Positions 44,215 to 52,725 of a stretch of 64,000 nt of DNA are shown here, one piece after another (the stretch's first letter is position 1; every line of letters starts with the position of its first letter). The translations under genes were made by a program, and so were the position numbers. The stretch comes from Pseudonocardia abyssalis (lineage in GTDB: Bacteria > Actinomycetota > Actinomycetes > Mycobacteriales > Pseudonocardiaceae): NCBI RefSeq assembly GCF_019263705.2, contig NZ_JADQDK010000001.1:5518001-5582000 (forward strand), given 5' to 3'. The notes under the pieces were generated by a model that ran no database searches, had not been told where the DNA came from, and saw nothing but the letters and a program-made list of their open reading frames with translations.

Positions 44215-47178
44215 GTGAGCAGTTCCGACGTCGACGACCTGTCCGCCGCCCTGAGCAGGGCCGTGCGCGGTCCCGTCCGGTTCGATCCGGCGCACCGCGC
44301 GATGTACGCGGCGGACGCCTCGAACTACCGGAGGGTGCCGATCGGGGTGGTCACCCCCGTCGACGTCGACGACGTCGAGGCCGCCGTCTCGGTGTGCTCC
44401 GCGCACGACGTGCCCGTGCTGCCGCGCGGGGCGGGCACCTCGATCGCGGGCCAGGCCGTCAACCACGCGGTGGTCCTGGACTTCACCAAGTACGTCAACA
44501 AGATCGAGTCGATCGACCCCGACGCCCGCACCGCCCGCGTGCAGCCGGGCGTGGTGCTCGACAAGCTGCGCGACGCCGCGCGTCCGCACGGCCTGACGTT
44601 CGGGCCCGATCCGTCGACGCACAACCGCTGCACGCTCGGCGGGATGATCGGCAACAACGCGTGCGGGTCGCACTCCGTGGCGTGGGGCAAGACCGTCGAC
44701 AACGTCCACGCCCTCGACGTCCTCACCTACCGCGGGCAGCGCCTCGAGCTGGGCCCCGGCACGGAGGGGGCGGGGATCCCCGCACAGCTGCGCGCACTCG
44801 CCGACCGCATGGGCGGGCAGGTGCGCACCTCGTTCCCCGACCTGACGCGGCGGGTGTCGGGCTACAACCTCGACCAGCTCCTCCCGGAGAACGGGTTCGA
44901 CCTGGCCAAGGCGCTCGTCGGCACCGAGGGCACCTGCGCGACCCTGCTCGGGGCCACGGTCCGGCTCGTCGAGTCGCCGGCGTTCCGCGCCCTGGCCGTG
45001 CTCGGGTTCCCGGACGCCTACATCGCGGCCGACAACGTCATGCCCATCCGGGAGCTCGGCCCGCTCACGATCGAGGGCATGGACGCGGGCCTGATCGCGG
45101 CGCTCAAGGCGGCCAACCCGCTGGAGACGGCGTCGCGGGCGCTGCCCGAGGGCGGCGGCTGGCTCTACGTCGAGACCGGTGGGTCCACGCGCGCGGAGGC
45201 CGAGGCGGCCGCGGAAGCCGTCGTCACGGCGATGAAGCCGTACACGCGCAGCTCGGTCGTCGTCAGCGATCCGGGCCGGATGAAGGCGCTGTGGCGCATC
45301 CGCGAGGACGGCGCCGGCATCCTCACCCGCTCGCCCGACGGCGGCGAGGCCTGGCCGGGCTGGGAGGACGCCGCGGTGCCGCCGGAGAGGTTCGGCGCCT
45401 ACCTCCGCGAGTTCGACGCCCTGCTCGCCCGGCACGGCCGCCGCGGCGCCTACTACGGGCACTTCGGCGACGGCTGCCTGCACGTCCGCATCGACTTCGA
45501 CCTCCTGACGAAGGAGGGGATCGCCAACTTCCGCGGCTTCATGGAGGAGGGCGCCGACCTCGTCGTCGCGCACGGCGGCTCGCTCTCGGGCGAGCACGGC
45601 GACGGCACGGCCCGCGCGGAGCTGCTGCCGCGGATGTACCCGCCGGAGATCATCGCGGCGTTCGAGGAGTTCAAGGGCATCTGGGACCCGGACGACCGGA
45701 TGAACCCCGGCTCGGTCGTGCGCCCGAAGAAGATGGACGAGGACCTGCGGATCTTCGTCGGGATGCCGACGATGGTCGACGCCCCGATGCTCGCGTTCGG
45801 GCACGACCGCGGCTCGTTCGGCCGGGCCACGCGGCGCTGCCTGGGCGTCGGCAAGTGCGTCACGGAGTCGGGCGGCGTGATGTGCCCGAGCTACCGCGCC
45901 ACCGGCGAGGAGATGCACTCCACCCGTGGCCGGGCGCGGCTGCTGTTCGAGATGGCGAACGGCGAGGTGATCAAGGGCGGGTGGGACTCCACCGAGGTCG
46001 ACGACGCGCTCGACCTGTGCCTGTCCTGCAAGGGCTGCAAGCGCGACTGCCCCGTCGGCGTCGACATGGCGTCGTACAAGACGGAGTTCCTGGCCCAGCG
46101 CTACCAGGGCAAGGTGCGCCCGGCGTCGCACTACTCGATGGGCGCGCTGCCGCGCTGGATGCGGATCGTCGGGAAGCTGCCGGCGGGCGTCGTCGACGTC
46201 CTGAACCTGGCGGCGCGCAGCCCGCTCGCCGCGCTGGCGAAGCGGGCCGGGGGCATCACCCCGGAGCGGGCGATCCCGCCGATCGCCCGCACGCCGTACA
46301 CCCGGAGTCCGGCGGGGCCCGACGGTGCCGCCCGTCTGGCGTCGCGGGTCCGGTCGGCGCTGCCCGCGGTGGTGCGGCGGCGGCTCGGAAGTGGCAGCAA
46401 GGCCACGATGCCGCAAGGAGATGGCGGCAAGGTGGCCTTGCTGCCATCGCGCGGACGGGTGCTGCTGTGGCCCGACACGTTCACCAACCACTTCGACCCC
46501 GCCATCGCCGTCGACGCCGTCGCGGTGCTGGAGCGGCTCGGCTACACCGTCGAGCTGCCGCCCCGCGACGTCTGCTGCGGGCTCACCTGGACCTCCACCG
46601 GCCAGGTCGACGCCGCCCGCCGCGTCCTGCGACGCAGCCTGCGCACGATCGAGCCGTGGCTCGCGGCGGGGGTGCCCGTCGTCGGGCTGGAGCCGTCCTG
46701 CACGGCCGCGCTGCGCGCCGACGGCCCGGAGCTGCTGCCCGACGAGCCGCTCGCCGCCGCGCTGTCCACGGGCGTCCGGACGTTCGCAGAGGTCCTCGGC
46801 GAGCACGTCGACGAGCTCAAGGCCGCCTCGACCGGACCGGCGGTGAAGGCGCTCGTGCAGGTGCACTGCCACCAGCACGCCGAGCTCGGCACCGACGACG
46901 ACCGCGCGGTCATGGCCGCGATCGGCGTCGACGCGGAGGTGCTCGACTCCGGCTGCTGCGGCCTCGCCGGCAACTTCGGGTTCGAGAAGGGGCACTACGA
47001 GGTGTCGATGGCGTGCGCGGAGCGGGTGCTGCTGCCCGCGGTCCGGGCCGCCGAGGCCGACGTCGCCGTGCTCGCCGACGGCTTCTCCTGCCGCACCCAG
47101 CTGCGCCAGGCAGGCACCCGCGAACCGGTGCACCTGGCCCAGCTCGCCGCCCGGGCCCTCGGCCTCCGCACCGCCTGA
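44215..47178 (+). CDS. FAD-binding and (Fe-S)-binding oxidoreductase (YdiJ-like D-2-hydroxyacid dehydrogenase)
   Basis: A 987-aa flavoprotein. Residues about 40-270 form the FAD PCMH domain (PRGAGTSIAGQAV, GMIGNNACGSHSVAWGKT). The C-terminal FAD domain runs to about 500, with GSLSGEHGDGTARA and YGHFGDGCLHVRIDFD. Next come two [4Fe-4S]-type clusters (CLGVGKC...CPSYR, CLSCKGCKRDCPVGVDM). Two CCG domains end the protein (CCGLTW, GCCGLAGNFGFE). Length and order match E. coli YdiJ, which oxidises D-2-hydroxyglutarate. It would recycle the D-2-hydroxyglutarate made by the adjacent transhydrogenase. A perfect inverted repeat lies in the linker at 46392-46446. GTG 44215 follows the zinc-ribbon gene by 4 bp. 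Confidence 0.9.
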   Translation: MSSSDVDDLSAALSRAVRGPVRFDPAHRAMYAADASNYRRVPIGVVTPVDVDDVEAAVSVCSAHDVPVLPRGAGTSIAGQAVNHAVVLDFTKYVNKIESIDPDARTARVQPGVVLDKLRDAARPHGLTFGPDPSTHNRCTLGGMIGNNACGSHSVAWGKTVDNVHALDVLTYRGQRLELGPGTEGAGIPAQLRALADRMGGQVRTSFPDLTRRVSGYNLDQLLPENGFDLAKALVGTEGTCATLLGATVRLVESPAFRALAVLGFPDAYIAADNVMPIRELGPLTIEGMDAGLIAALKAANPLETASRALPEGGGWLYVETGGSTRAEAEAAAEAVVTAMKPYTRSSVVVSDPGRMKALWRIREDGAGILTRSPDGGEAWPGWEDAAVPPERFGAYLREFDALLARHGRRGAYYGHFGDGCLHVRIDFDLLTKEGIANFRGFMEEGADLVVAHGGSLSGEHGDGTARAELLPRMYPPEIIAAFEEFKGIWDPDDRMNPGSVVRPKKMDEDLRIFVGMPTMVDAPMLAFGHDRGSFGRATRRCLGVGKCVTESGGVMCPSYRATGEEMHSTRGRARLLFEMANGEVIKGGWDSTEVDDALDLCLSCKGCKRDCPVGVDMASYKTEFLAQRYQGKVRPASHYSMGALPRWMRIVGKLPAGVVDVLNLAARSPLAALAKRAGGITPERAIPPIARTPYTRSPAGPDGAARLASRVRSALPAVVRRRLGSGSKATMPQGDGGKVALLPSRGRVLLWPDTFTNHFDPAIAVDAVAVLERLGYTVELPPRDVCCGLTWTSTGQVDAARRVLRRSLRTIEPWLAAGVPVVGLEPSCTAALRADGPELLPDEPLAAALSTGVRTFAEVLGEHVDELKAASTGPAVKALVQVHCHQHAELGTDDDRAVMAAIGVDAEVLDSGCCGLAGNFGFEKGHYEVSMACAERVLLPAVRAAEADVAVLADGFSCRTQLRQAGTREPVHLAQLAARALGLRTA
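46392..46446. repeat. Perfect inverted repeat inside the flavoprotein gene
   Basis: TGGCAGCAAGGCCAC (46392-46406) and GTGGCCTTGCTGCCA (46432-46446) are exact complements; TGCCGC and GCGGCA in the loop pair as well. It encodes a Gly/Lys-rich linker (GSKATMPQGDGGKVALLPS) between the Fe-S and CCG parts of the protein. The frame is kept. It resembles an intergenic palindromic repeat placed inside a gene. Confidence 0.75.
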
Positions 47179-47244
47179 GTCGCCGCCTTCCCGTCCGCGG
47201 GTCGTCGCGTCCGCGCCCGGTCCGCGGGGTGCGACGATCACCGC

Positions 47245-48087
47245 ATGACGGGTCGGACGTTGGTACTGGGCGGCGGTGGGATCACCGGGATCGCGTGGAT
47301 GCTGGGGCTGGTGGCCGGGCTCGCGGAGCGGGGGGTGGACCTGCGTGCCGCCGACGACGTCGTCGGCACCTCGGCGGGGTCGGTGGTCGCGACGCAGCTG
47401 GCCACCGGCGTCGACATCGAGGAGCGCTACGCCGCGCAGCTCGTCGACCCGGCCGGGGAGGTCGCGGTCTCGCTCGGGGTGGGCACGATGCTGCGGCTCG
47501 GGCTGGCGCTGATCGGGCCGCGCGACCCGCAGCGCGTACGGGCCCGGATCGGTCGGCTCGCGTCGAGGACGGTGACCATGCCGGAGACCGAGCGGCTCGC
47601 GGTCATCGGTGCGCGGCTGCCGGTGCAGGAGTGGCCGGAGCGGTCGTTGCGGATCACCGCCGTCGACGCCCACGACGGCGCGTTCCGGGTGCTCGACCGC
47701 ACCTCGGGGGTACCGCTCGTGGAGGCCGTCGCGTCGAGCTGCGCCGTGCCGGGCGTCTACCCGCCCGTGACGACCGGCGGCACCCGGTACGTCGACGGCG
47801 GCGTCCGCTCACCCGTCAACGCCGATCTCGCCGAGGGCGCGGAGCGGGTCGTCGTGCTCGCGCCGATCGTCCGCGGGATCGGCCCACAGGTGGCGGTCGC
47901 GCCGCAGGTCGAGGCGCTGCGGGCGGCCGGGTCGCGGGTCGTGCTGGTGGCCCCCGACGCAGCGTCCGTCGCCGCGATCGGGCGCAACGTGCTCGACCCC
48001 GCCCGGCGTGCCGGCTCGGCGCGCGCCGGCCGGGCCCAGGCCGCGGACGTGACGGACGCCATCGTGGCGGTCTGGGGGCACTCATAA
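47245..48087 (+). CDS. Patatin-like phospholipase
   Basis: A 280-aa serine lipase. The oxyanion hole is in LGGGGITGIAWMLGLV, the nucleophile in GTSAGS, and the Asp of the dyad in YVDGGVRSPVNADL. It lacks a signal peptide, so it is probably cytoplasmic or membrane-associated. Substrate unknown. It stands 66 bp after the flavoprotein gene. Confidence 0.9.
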   Translation: MTGRTLVLGGGGITGIAWMLGLVAGLAERGVDLRAADDVVGTSAGSVVATQLATGVDIEERYAAQLVDPAGEVAVSLGVGTMLRLGLALIGPRDPQRVRARIGRLASRTVTMPETERLAVIGARLPVQEWPERSLRITAVDAHDGAFRVLDRTSGVPLVEAVASSCAVPGVYPPVTTGGTRYVDGGVRSPVNADLAEGAERVVVLAPIVRGIGPQVAVAPQVEALRAAGSRVVLVAPDAASVAAIGRNVLDPARRAGSARAGRAQAADVTDAIVAVWGHS

Positions 48088-48103
48088 CGGGTAACCGCCC
48101 GAC

Positions 48104-48931
48104 ATGGCTCAGGTACCGAACATTCGTCTGAACAGCGGCGTAGAGATCCCCCAGTTCGGATTCGGCGTCTTCCAGATCGACCCCGACGGCGTCGGCCCGG
48201 CACTGGGCGCGGCGTTCGAGGCGGGCTACCGGCACGTCGACACCGCGCAGATGTACCGCAACGAGACCGAGGTCGGGAAGGCCATCGCCGCCTCCGGTCT
48301 GCGTCGCGACGAGGTCTTCGTGACCACCAAGCTCGACAACGACCGGCACGGTCACGACGAGGCCGTCACCGCGCTCGGCGAGAGCCTCGACCGGCTCGGC
48401 CTCGACCACGTCGACCTCTTCCTGATCCACTGGCCGCGGCCGTCCGAGGACCGCTACGTCGAGACCTGGAAGGGCTTCGAGCAGCTCGCCGCCGACGGCC
48501 GGGCGCGCGCGATCGGCGTCTCCAACTTCCAGGTCCCGCACCTGGAACGCCTCGCCGCCGAGACCGGCACCGTCCCCGCGGTGAACCAGATCGAGCTGCA
48601 CCCGCACCTCCCGCAGGAGGAGTTGCGCGCCTACCACCGCGAGCACGGCATCGCGACCGAGGCGTGGAGCCCGATCGGCCAGGGCGGCGACCTGCTGAGC
48701 AACGAGCGCCTCGTCGGGCTCGCCGAGAAGTACGGCAAGACCCCCGCGCAGATCGTGCTGCGCTGGCACATCGAGCTCGGCAACATCGTGTTCCCGAAGT
48801 CGGTCACCCCGTCGCGGATCAGCGAGAACATCGACGTCTTCGACATCGAGCTCGCGCCTGTGGACATGGCGACGATCGGTGAGCTGGACACCGGTGAGCG
48901 GATGGGCCCGAACCCCGACGACTTCGGCTGA
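48104..48931 (+). CDS. Aldo/keto reductase
   Basis: A 275-aa NADPH-dependent reductase of the 2,5-diketo-gluconate reductase type. The catalytic tetrad is visible: Asp and Tyr in HVDTAQMYRNE, Lys in VTTKLDND, His in FLIHWPRP. NADPH residues are in GVSNFQV and the C-terminal FPKSVTPSRISENIDVFDIEL. Length is typical. Substrate unknown. It is 16 bp after the patatin gene. Confidence 0.95.
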   Translation: MAQVPNIRLNSGVEIPQFGFGVFQIDPDGVGPALGAAFEAGYRHVDTAQMYRNETEVGKAIAASGLRRDEVFVTTKLDNDRHGHDEAVTALGESLDRLGLDHVDLFLIHWPRPSEDRYVETWKGFEQLAADGRARAIGVSNFQVPHLERLAAETGTVPAVNQIELHPHLPQEELRAYHREHGIATEAWSPIGQGGDLLSNERLVGLAEKYGKTPAQIVLRWHIELGNIVFPKSVTPSRISENIDVFDIELAPVDMATIGELDTGERMGPNPDDFG

Positions 48932-48982
48932 TCCGGCGCCCCGCACTGCGGGATCCGTGGTCCGCGCCTACTGTCGACGCCC

Positions 48983-49303
48983 ATGTTGGCAATCACCGAT
49001 ATCGCGGCCGAAGCCATCAAGTCGCTGACCACCGATGCGGAGCTGCCCGACGGCGGCGGACTGCGCATCGCCGCTCCGAGTCCGGACCAGGGTCTCGAGC
49101 TGTCCCTCGCGGGGCAGCCCGGTGCCGACGACGTCGTGCTGTCGGGGGACGGCGTCGCGGTGTTCCTGGAACCGGTCGCGGCGCAGGTCCTCGACGACAA
49201 GGTGCTCGACGTGCAGCCCGTCCAGGGTGTCGACGGCGAGCAGGAACTGCGGTTCGCCATCGGGCCGCAGGCGGATCTGCGGCAGGACCAGCCGGACGAC
49301 TGA
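48983..49303 (+). CDS. HesB/IscA-like protein lacking Cys
   Basis: A 106-aa protein with the beta-sheet pattern of A-type iron-sulfur carriers (LAITDIAAEAIKSL, GGLRIAA, ELSLAGQPGADDVVLSGDGVAVFLEP, VLDDKVLDV). The usual Cys ligands (one in the middle, two in a C-terminal CGCG) are absent: no Cys is present. It probably cannot carry an iron-sulfur cluster in the classical way and may have a different role. A short acidic tail follows. Confidence 0.8.
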   Translation: MLAITDIAAEAIKSLTTDAELPDGGGLRIAAPSPDQGLELSLAGQPGADDVVLSGDGVAVFLEPVAAQVLDDKVLDVQPVQGVDGEQELRFAIGPQADLRQDQPDD

Positions 49304-49317
49304 CGGCATCGGCACTC

Positions 49318-49353
49318 CGTCGGGCCCCGCACCTCCGGGTGTGGGGCCCGACG
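49318..49353. terminator. Bidirectional hairpin between convergent genes
   Basis: CGTCGGGCCCCGCAC (49318-49332) and GTGTGGGGCCCGACG (49339-49353) pair over 15 bp with one G-T pair and a 6-base loop. It separates the HesB-like gene from the convergent membrane protein gene and can serve both. Confidence 0.75.
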
Positions 49354-49357
49354 CGTG

Positions 49358-49879
49358 TCAGCGTCGGCGGGCGGCGAACCAGCGGTTGGCACCCGGCAGG
49401 TACATCTGCACCGCGGCGACCACGCCCAGTGCCGCGGCGACGACGAACAGCGCCACCACCGCGGGCGGCACCACACCGACCGCCAGCACGATCTCCACGA
49501 CCGTCACGGCGAGCAGCAGGAGCAGCACGAACCGCGCCCCGCCCCGCCCCGCCCGCATCGCGGTGGCGGCGATGCCGGTGAGCACGCCGAGCAGGAACGC
49601 GCCCCCGACGAGCACGGCGGCCGCCGCGGCGACGGCCCGGTCGCGCGTCACGGCCGTCTCGTTCGAGAAGTCCCGGTCGACGACGGTGCGCACCGCGGCC
49701 TGCACCCCGTCGAGGTCCAGCAGCATCACGAGTGCGGCGGCGAGCCCGAGCAGGGCGGCGACCGACCACAGGGCGAACGAGACGTCGACGGAGCGGGCCC
49801 GGCGGGCCACCGCCTCCGACGGCCGCTGCCGGAACTCGAAGCGGGGCCGGCCGGGTGGCTGAGGATCGTGCGGCGTCAC
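49358..49879 (-). CDS. Hypothetical four-segment membrane protein
   Basis: A 173-aa membrane protein with four predicted segments (SFALWSVAALLGLAAALVML, AVAAAAAVLVGGAFLLGVL, RFVLLLLLAVTVVEIVLAVG, AVVALFVVAAALGVVAAVQM) and a short Pro/Arg-rich N-terminus. The C-terminus ends ANRWFAARRR. GTG 49879 is preferred to the upstream start at 49936. No family is recognised. It is followed (upstream on this strand) by the Hsp70-like gene, 53 bp away. Confidence 0.75.
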   Translation of the reverse strand: MTPHDPQPPGRPRFEFRQRPSEAVARRARSVDVSFALWSVAALLGLAAALVMLLDLDGVQAAVRTVVDRDFSNETAVTRDRAVAAAAAVLVGGAFLLGVLTGIAATAMRAGRGGARFVLLLLLAVTVVEIVLAVGVVPPAVVALFVVAAALGVVAAVQMYLPGANRWFAARRR

Positions 49880-49932
49880 GTCGTCACCGTACCCATCGGC
49901 CCGTGCACCGAAAGTGACGCCGAGGGTGCGTC

Positions 49933-51921
49933 TCACGGCGCGGCCGGCGCGGCCGACACCGTGGACGGACCTGCGGCGACCGCCTCGGTCCCGCCGGTCG
50001 GGGTGCCGGGGGCGGTCGTGCCCCCGCCCGACGCGCCGCCCCCGCCCGACGCGCCGCCCTCGGTCCCGCCGCCCTCGGTCCCGCCGCCCTCGGTCCCGCC
50101 GCCCTCGGCTCCACCGCCGGTGCCCGGGTCCGCGGTGTCGCCGCTCGTCGAGCCGCCACCGGTGTCCCCACCAGTGCCGCCACCGGTGTCCCCACCCGTG
50201 CTGCCGCCGGTGTCTCCGCCGGTCGATCCGTCACCGGTCTCACCGCCGGTCGACCCGCCACCGGTGTCGCCGCCGTCCGTGCTGCCGCCGCCCGTCGACC
50301 CACCGGGGTCGGTCGTGGTGCCCTCGGTACCTGTCGGCCCGGGGACCGCAACCGCCGGAGCGGCGGGAACGGGGGCAGCTGGGGCAGCGGGAACAGGGGC
50401 CGCCGGCGCGGCGGGAACGGGGGCCGCGCGCGTCGGGACGGTCCGCGACGCCCCGACCGCACCGGTCGGCGTGACCCGCGCGACCGGCCGGACCGCCGCC
50501 GCGACGGCCTCGGGCCGGCGCGGGCCGGCGACCGTGGTCTCGGCGGGCGCCGCACCGGTCCACGGGTCGATCGCGGGGGCGTCGGCGAGCACGGTCTCGG
50601 CCTGCGCCACCCCGTCACCGACGGCGACGGCGTCCCCGAACACCGCAGCCGGCAGCGGGACCACACCGGTGGCGAGCGTCGCGGACAGCCCGAACGTGGC
50701 GATCACCGCGATCGACGCGGCGACCACCAGGGTGCCGCCGCGGCGACGGCGCGGGGCGTCCTCGTCGGGCGGGGCGTCGAATGCGACGGCGGGCACGACC
50801 GGGAGCACGTCCGGCACCTCGTCGACGGGCGCGACGGGCGCGACGGGCGTCACCAGTGACCGCGCGGTCAGCGCCGCCCCGGCCGCGACGACCGCCTTCG
50901 GGTCGGCGTCGACCGAGATCGACCGGCCGAGCTCGGCCGAGACCAGCTGCGACACCAGCGGGATCCGCGACGACCCGCCGACGAGCAGGACGGCGTCGAG
51001 GTCGGCGGGGGTGAGCCCGGCGGAGTCGACGGCCCGGCGCAGCGCCTCGACGGTCTCGCCCACCGACGGGCGGATCATGTCCTCGAACTCGGCGCGGCCC
51101 AGCCGGACCTGCGTGTGGGTGCCCGGAAGCATCACCGGGACCATGACCTCGGTGTCGGCGGAGAGCGCCTCCTTCGCCGCGGTGCACTCCCGCCGGAGCC
51201 CGGCGACGGCGGCCTGCACGCTGGCGTCGGCGGCGTCCAGCTCGCCCCACGCCGTACCGAGGGCGGTGCGGACGTGGCCGAGGATCGCGTCGTCGAAGTC
51301 GACGCCGCCGAGCCGCTCGATGCCGGTGGGGCGCCCGAGCAGCACGAACCCGCCGTCGGGGAGCTTGCGCACGACGGCGGCGTCGAACGTGCCGCCGCCC
51401 AGGTCGTAGACGCCGACGATCCCGCCGGGCTCGATGCGCTCGGTGCTGGCGTAGCCGACGGCCGCGGCCTGCGGCTCGGTGAGGAAGACGGCGTGGCCGA
51501 GGCCGTGGTCGGCGAGTGCGGCGGCGAACGTCGCGCGCTTGTGGTCGCCCCACTCGACGGGGTGCGTGACGGCGATCGACGCGGCCGGGCCGCCCTCGCG
51601 GCTCTCCGCCTCCCCGACGACCCAGGCCACGAACCGGGCGCACAGGTCGGCGGCGGTCATCGGCTCGCCGCCGACGACCATCGGGGTGTCGTCGCCGATG
51701 CGCCGCTTGAACTCGCGGGCGACGCGGCGGGGCTCGGTCAGCGCGCGCCGCTGGGCGGCCTCGCCGTGCACGAGGGTGCCGTCGGTGGCGCGGAAGACGA
51801 CGGTGGCGACGGCGCTCGACGCGCCGCCCAGGTGCAGCAGTTCCGGCCGCTCCTGGCCGTCGCGGCACACCGCGGCCGCGGTCCAGGTCGTGCCCAGGTC
51901 GATACCGAGCTGATAAGCCAT
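49933..51921 (-). CDS. Membrane-anchored Hsp70-like ATPase with Gly-rich tail
   Basis: A 662-aa protein. The N-terminal about 380 residues are an Hsp70/actin-type ATPase: LGIDLGTTWTAAAVC, VYDLGGGTFDAAVVRK, VLLVGGSSRIPLVSQLV. The substrate-binding domain is missing. Instead a basic cluster (RRRRGG) and one membrane helix (TLVVAASIAVIATFGLSATLATG) are followed by about 220 residues that should lie outside: first Pro/Ala repeats (VPAAPAAP), then a long Gly/Thr/Ser run of GGDTGGG-like units, then four GGGTE units. It is divergent from the DUF3558-type gene. In this setting it may sense or remodel the envelope. Confidence 0.88.
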   Translation of the reverse strand: MAYQLGIDLGTTWTAAAVCRDGQERPELLHLGGASSAVATVVFRATDGTLVHGEAAQRRALTEPRRVAREFKRRIGDDTPMVVGGEPMTAADLCARFVAWVVGEAESREGGPAASIAVTHPVEWGDHKRATFAAALADHGLGHAVFLTEPQAAAVGYASTERIEPGGIVGVYDLGGGTFDAAVVRKLPDGGFVLLGRPTGIERLGGVDFDDAILGHVRTALGTAWGELDAADASVQAAVAGLRRECTAAKEALSADTEVMVPVMLPGTHTQVRLGRAEFEDMIRPSVGETVEALRRAVDSAGLTPADLDAVLLVGGSSRIPLVSQLVSAELGRSISVDADPKAVVAAGAALTARSLVTPVAPVAPVDEVPDVLPVVPAVAFDAPPDEDAPRRRRGGTLVVAASIAVIATFGLSATLATGVVPLPAAVFGDAVAVGDGVAQAETVLADAPAIDPWTGAAPAETTVAGPRRPEAVAAAVRPVARVTPTGAVGASRTVPTRAAPVPAAPAAPVPAAPAAPVPAAPAVAVPGPTGTEGTTTDPGGSTGGGSTDGGDTGGGSTGGETGDGSTGGDTGGSTGGDTGGGTGGDTGGGSTSGDTADPGTGGGAEGGGTEGGGTEGGGTEGGASGGGGASGGGTTAPGTPTGGTEAVAAGPSTVSAAPAAP

Positions 51922-52073
51922 GACGAACCGCCCCCTTGTCGCTCCGTGACGAGTCGGAAACCCACCGCGATCGTTCGGTCATCGGCCAGAATGATGTATC
52001 CGTTAGCGCCGAACGGCCCAATGTCGCCCGAAGGAGCTAGTCGGTCACACTGGGTGCATCAGAGGGGGTGCGG
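51922..52073. promoter_or_regulatory. Divergent promoter region of the ini-like cluster
   Basis: A 152-bp space between the Hsp70-like gene and the lipoprotein gene. CGTTCGG (51972-51978) and CCGAACG (52007-52013) form a 7-bp inverted repeat around TATCCGT, a possible -10 on the plus strand. An AGAGGGGG site precedes ATG 52074. A shared promoter for both directions is likely. Confidence 0.4.
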
Positions 52074-52586
52074 ATGGGCCGGATGTGGAGCGCGGGTGCC
52101 CTCGCGGTCGGGTTGACGCTGCTCACGGCGTGCTCGGCCCCGTCGACGACGCCCGGGGTGCCGCCGGTGGAGAACCCGCGGGACGTCCGCGGGCTCGACG
52201 CCTGCGCGGTCCCCGACGGCGCCGCGCTGGCCGCGGCGGGCGTCGGCGGCACGGGCACGGCAGGGGTCGGACCGGAGGGGCCGCGCTGCGAGTGGCGGGG
52301 CCCGGCGGGGCAGCTGCTCACCGTCACCGTCTTCACCGGTGACGGCGGGCTGGCCACGCTGGCCTCCAACAGCGAGCCGACGACGACGCGCGTGCGGCTG
52401 GCCGGCTACCCCGCACTGGAGACGTTCACCGGCTCCGGCGAGTTCTGCCAGTACGACATCGGTGTGGCTGCGGACCAGGTCCTGCTCGTCTCCCTCGACG
52501 GCGGAGCACTCGACGGCGGCGCCCCCGACTCGTGCACCGCGCTGCAGTCGCTGCTCCCGCCCGTGCTCGCCGCCCTCCCCGGCTGA
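52074..52586 (+). CDS. DUF3558-type lipoprotein
   Basis: A 170-aa exported lipoprotein. The signal sequence ends in a lipobox LLTAC (Cys about residue 17). Two further Cys pairs fit the DUF3558 pattern: LDACAVPDGAALAAAGVGG, RCEWRG, FCQYDIG and DSCTALQSLLP, that is, four Cys outside the membrane. Function unknown. The family is abundant in Pseudonocardiales. Start ATG 52074 is chosen for its spacing from AGAGGGGG; GTG 52068 would be too close. Confidence 0.8.
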   Translation: MGRMWSAGALAVGLTLLTACSAPSTTPGVPPVENPRDVRGLDACAVPDGAALAAAGVGGTGTAGVGPEGPRCEWRGPAGQLLTVTVFTGDGGLATLASNSEPTTTRVRLAGYPALETFTGSGEFCQYDIGVAADQVLLVSLDGGALDGGAPDSCTALQSLLPPVLAALPG

Positions 52587-52587
52587 G

Positions 52588-52621
52588 CCCCATGGGGGTC
52601 CGCCCCCGGACCCCCATGGGG
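52588..52621 (+). terminator. Perfect hairpin after the lipoprotein gene
   Basis: CCCCATGGGGGTCCG (52588-52602) and CGGACCCCCATGGGG (52607-52621) form a 15-bp perfect stem with a 4-base loop, starting 1 base after the stop codon. Confidence 0.75.
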
Positions 52622-52725
52622 GTCGGTGCGGGGTACGGGATCGTCCCCGCTGCCTCGGGGGCGGCCCCGGCGCCAGTCTTCTCCCAAGCCGGAAGCGACC
52701 GGCACCCCGAGAGAGGACCGGAACC

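Noticed and set aside
43981..47673. A 1230-residue open frame on the minus strand across the flavoprotein gene
   Set aside because: It is a shadow frame of the GC-rich gene: Asp/Arg/Gly/His composition without domains, while the plus frame has intact FAD and Fe-S motifs.
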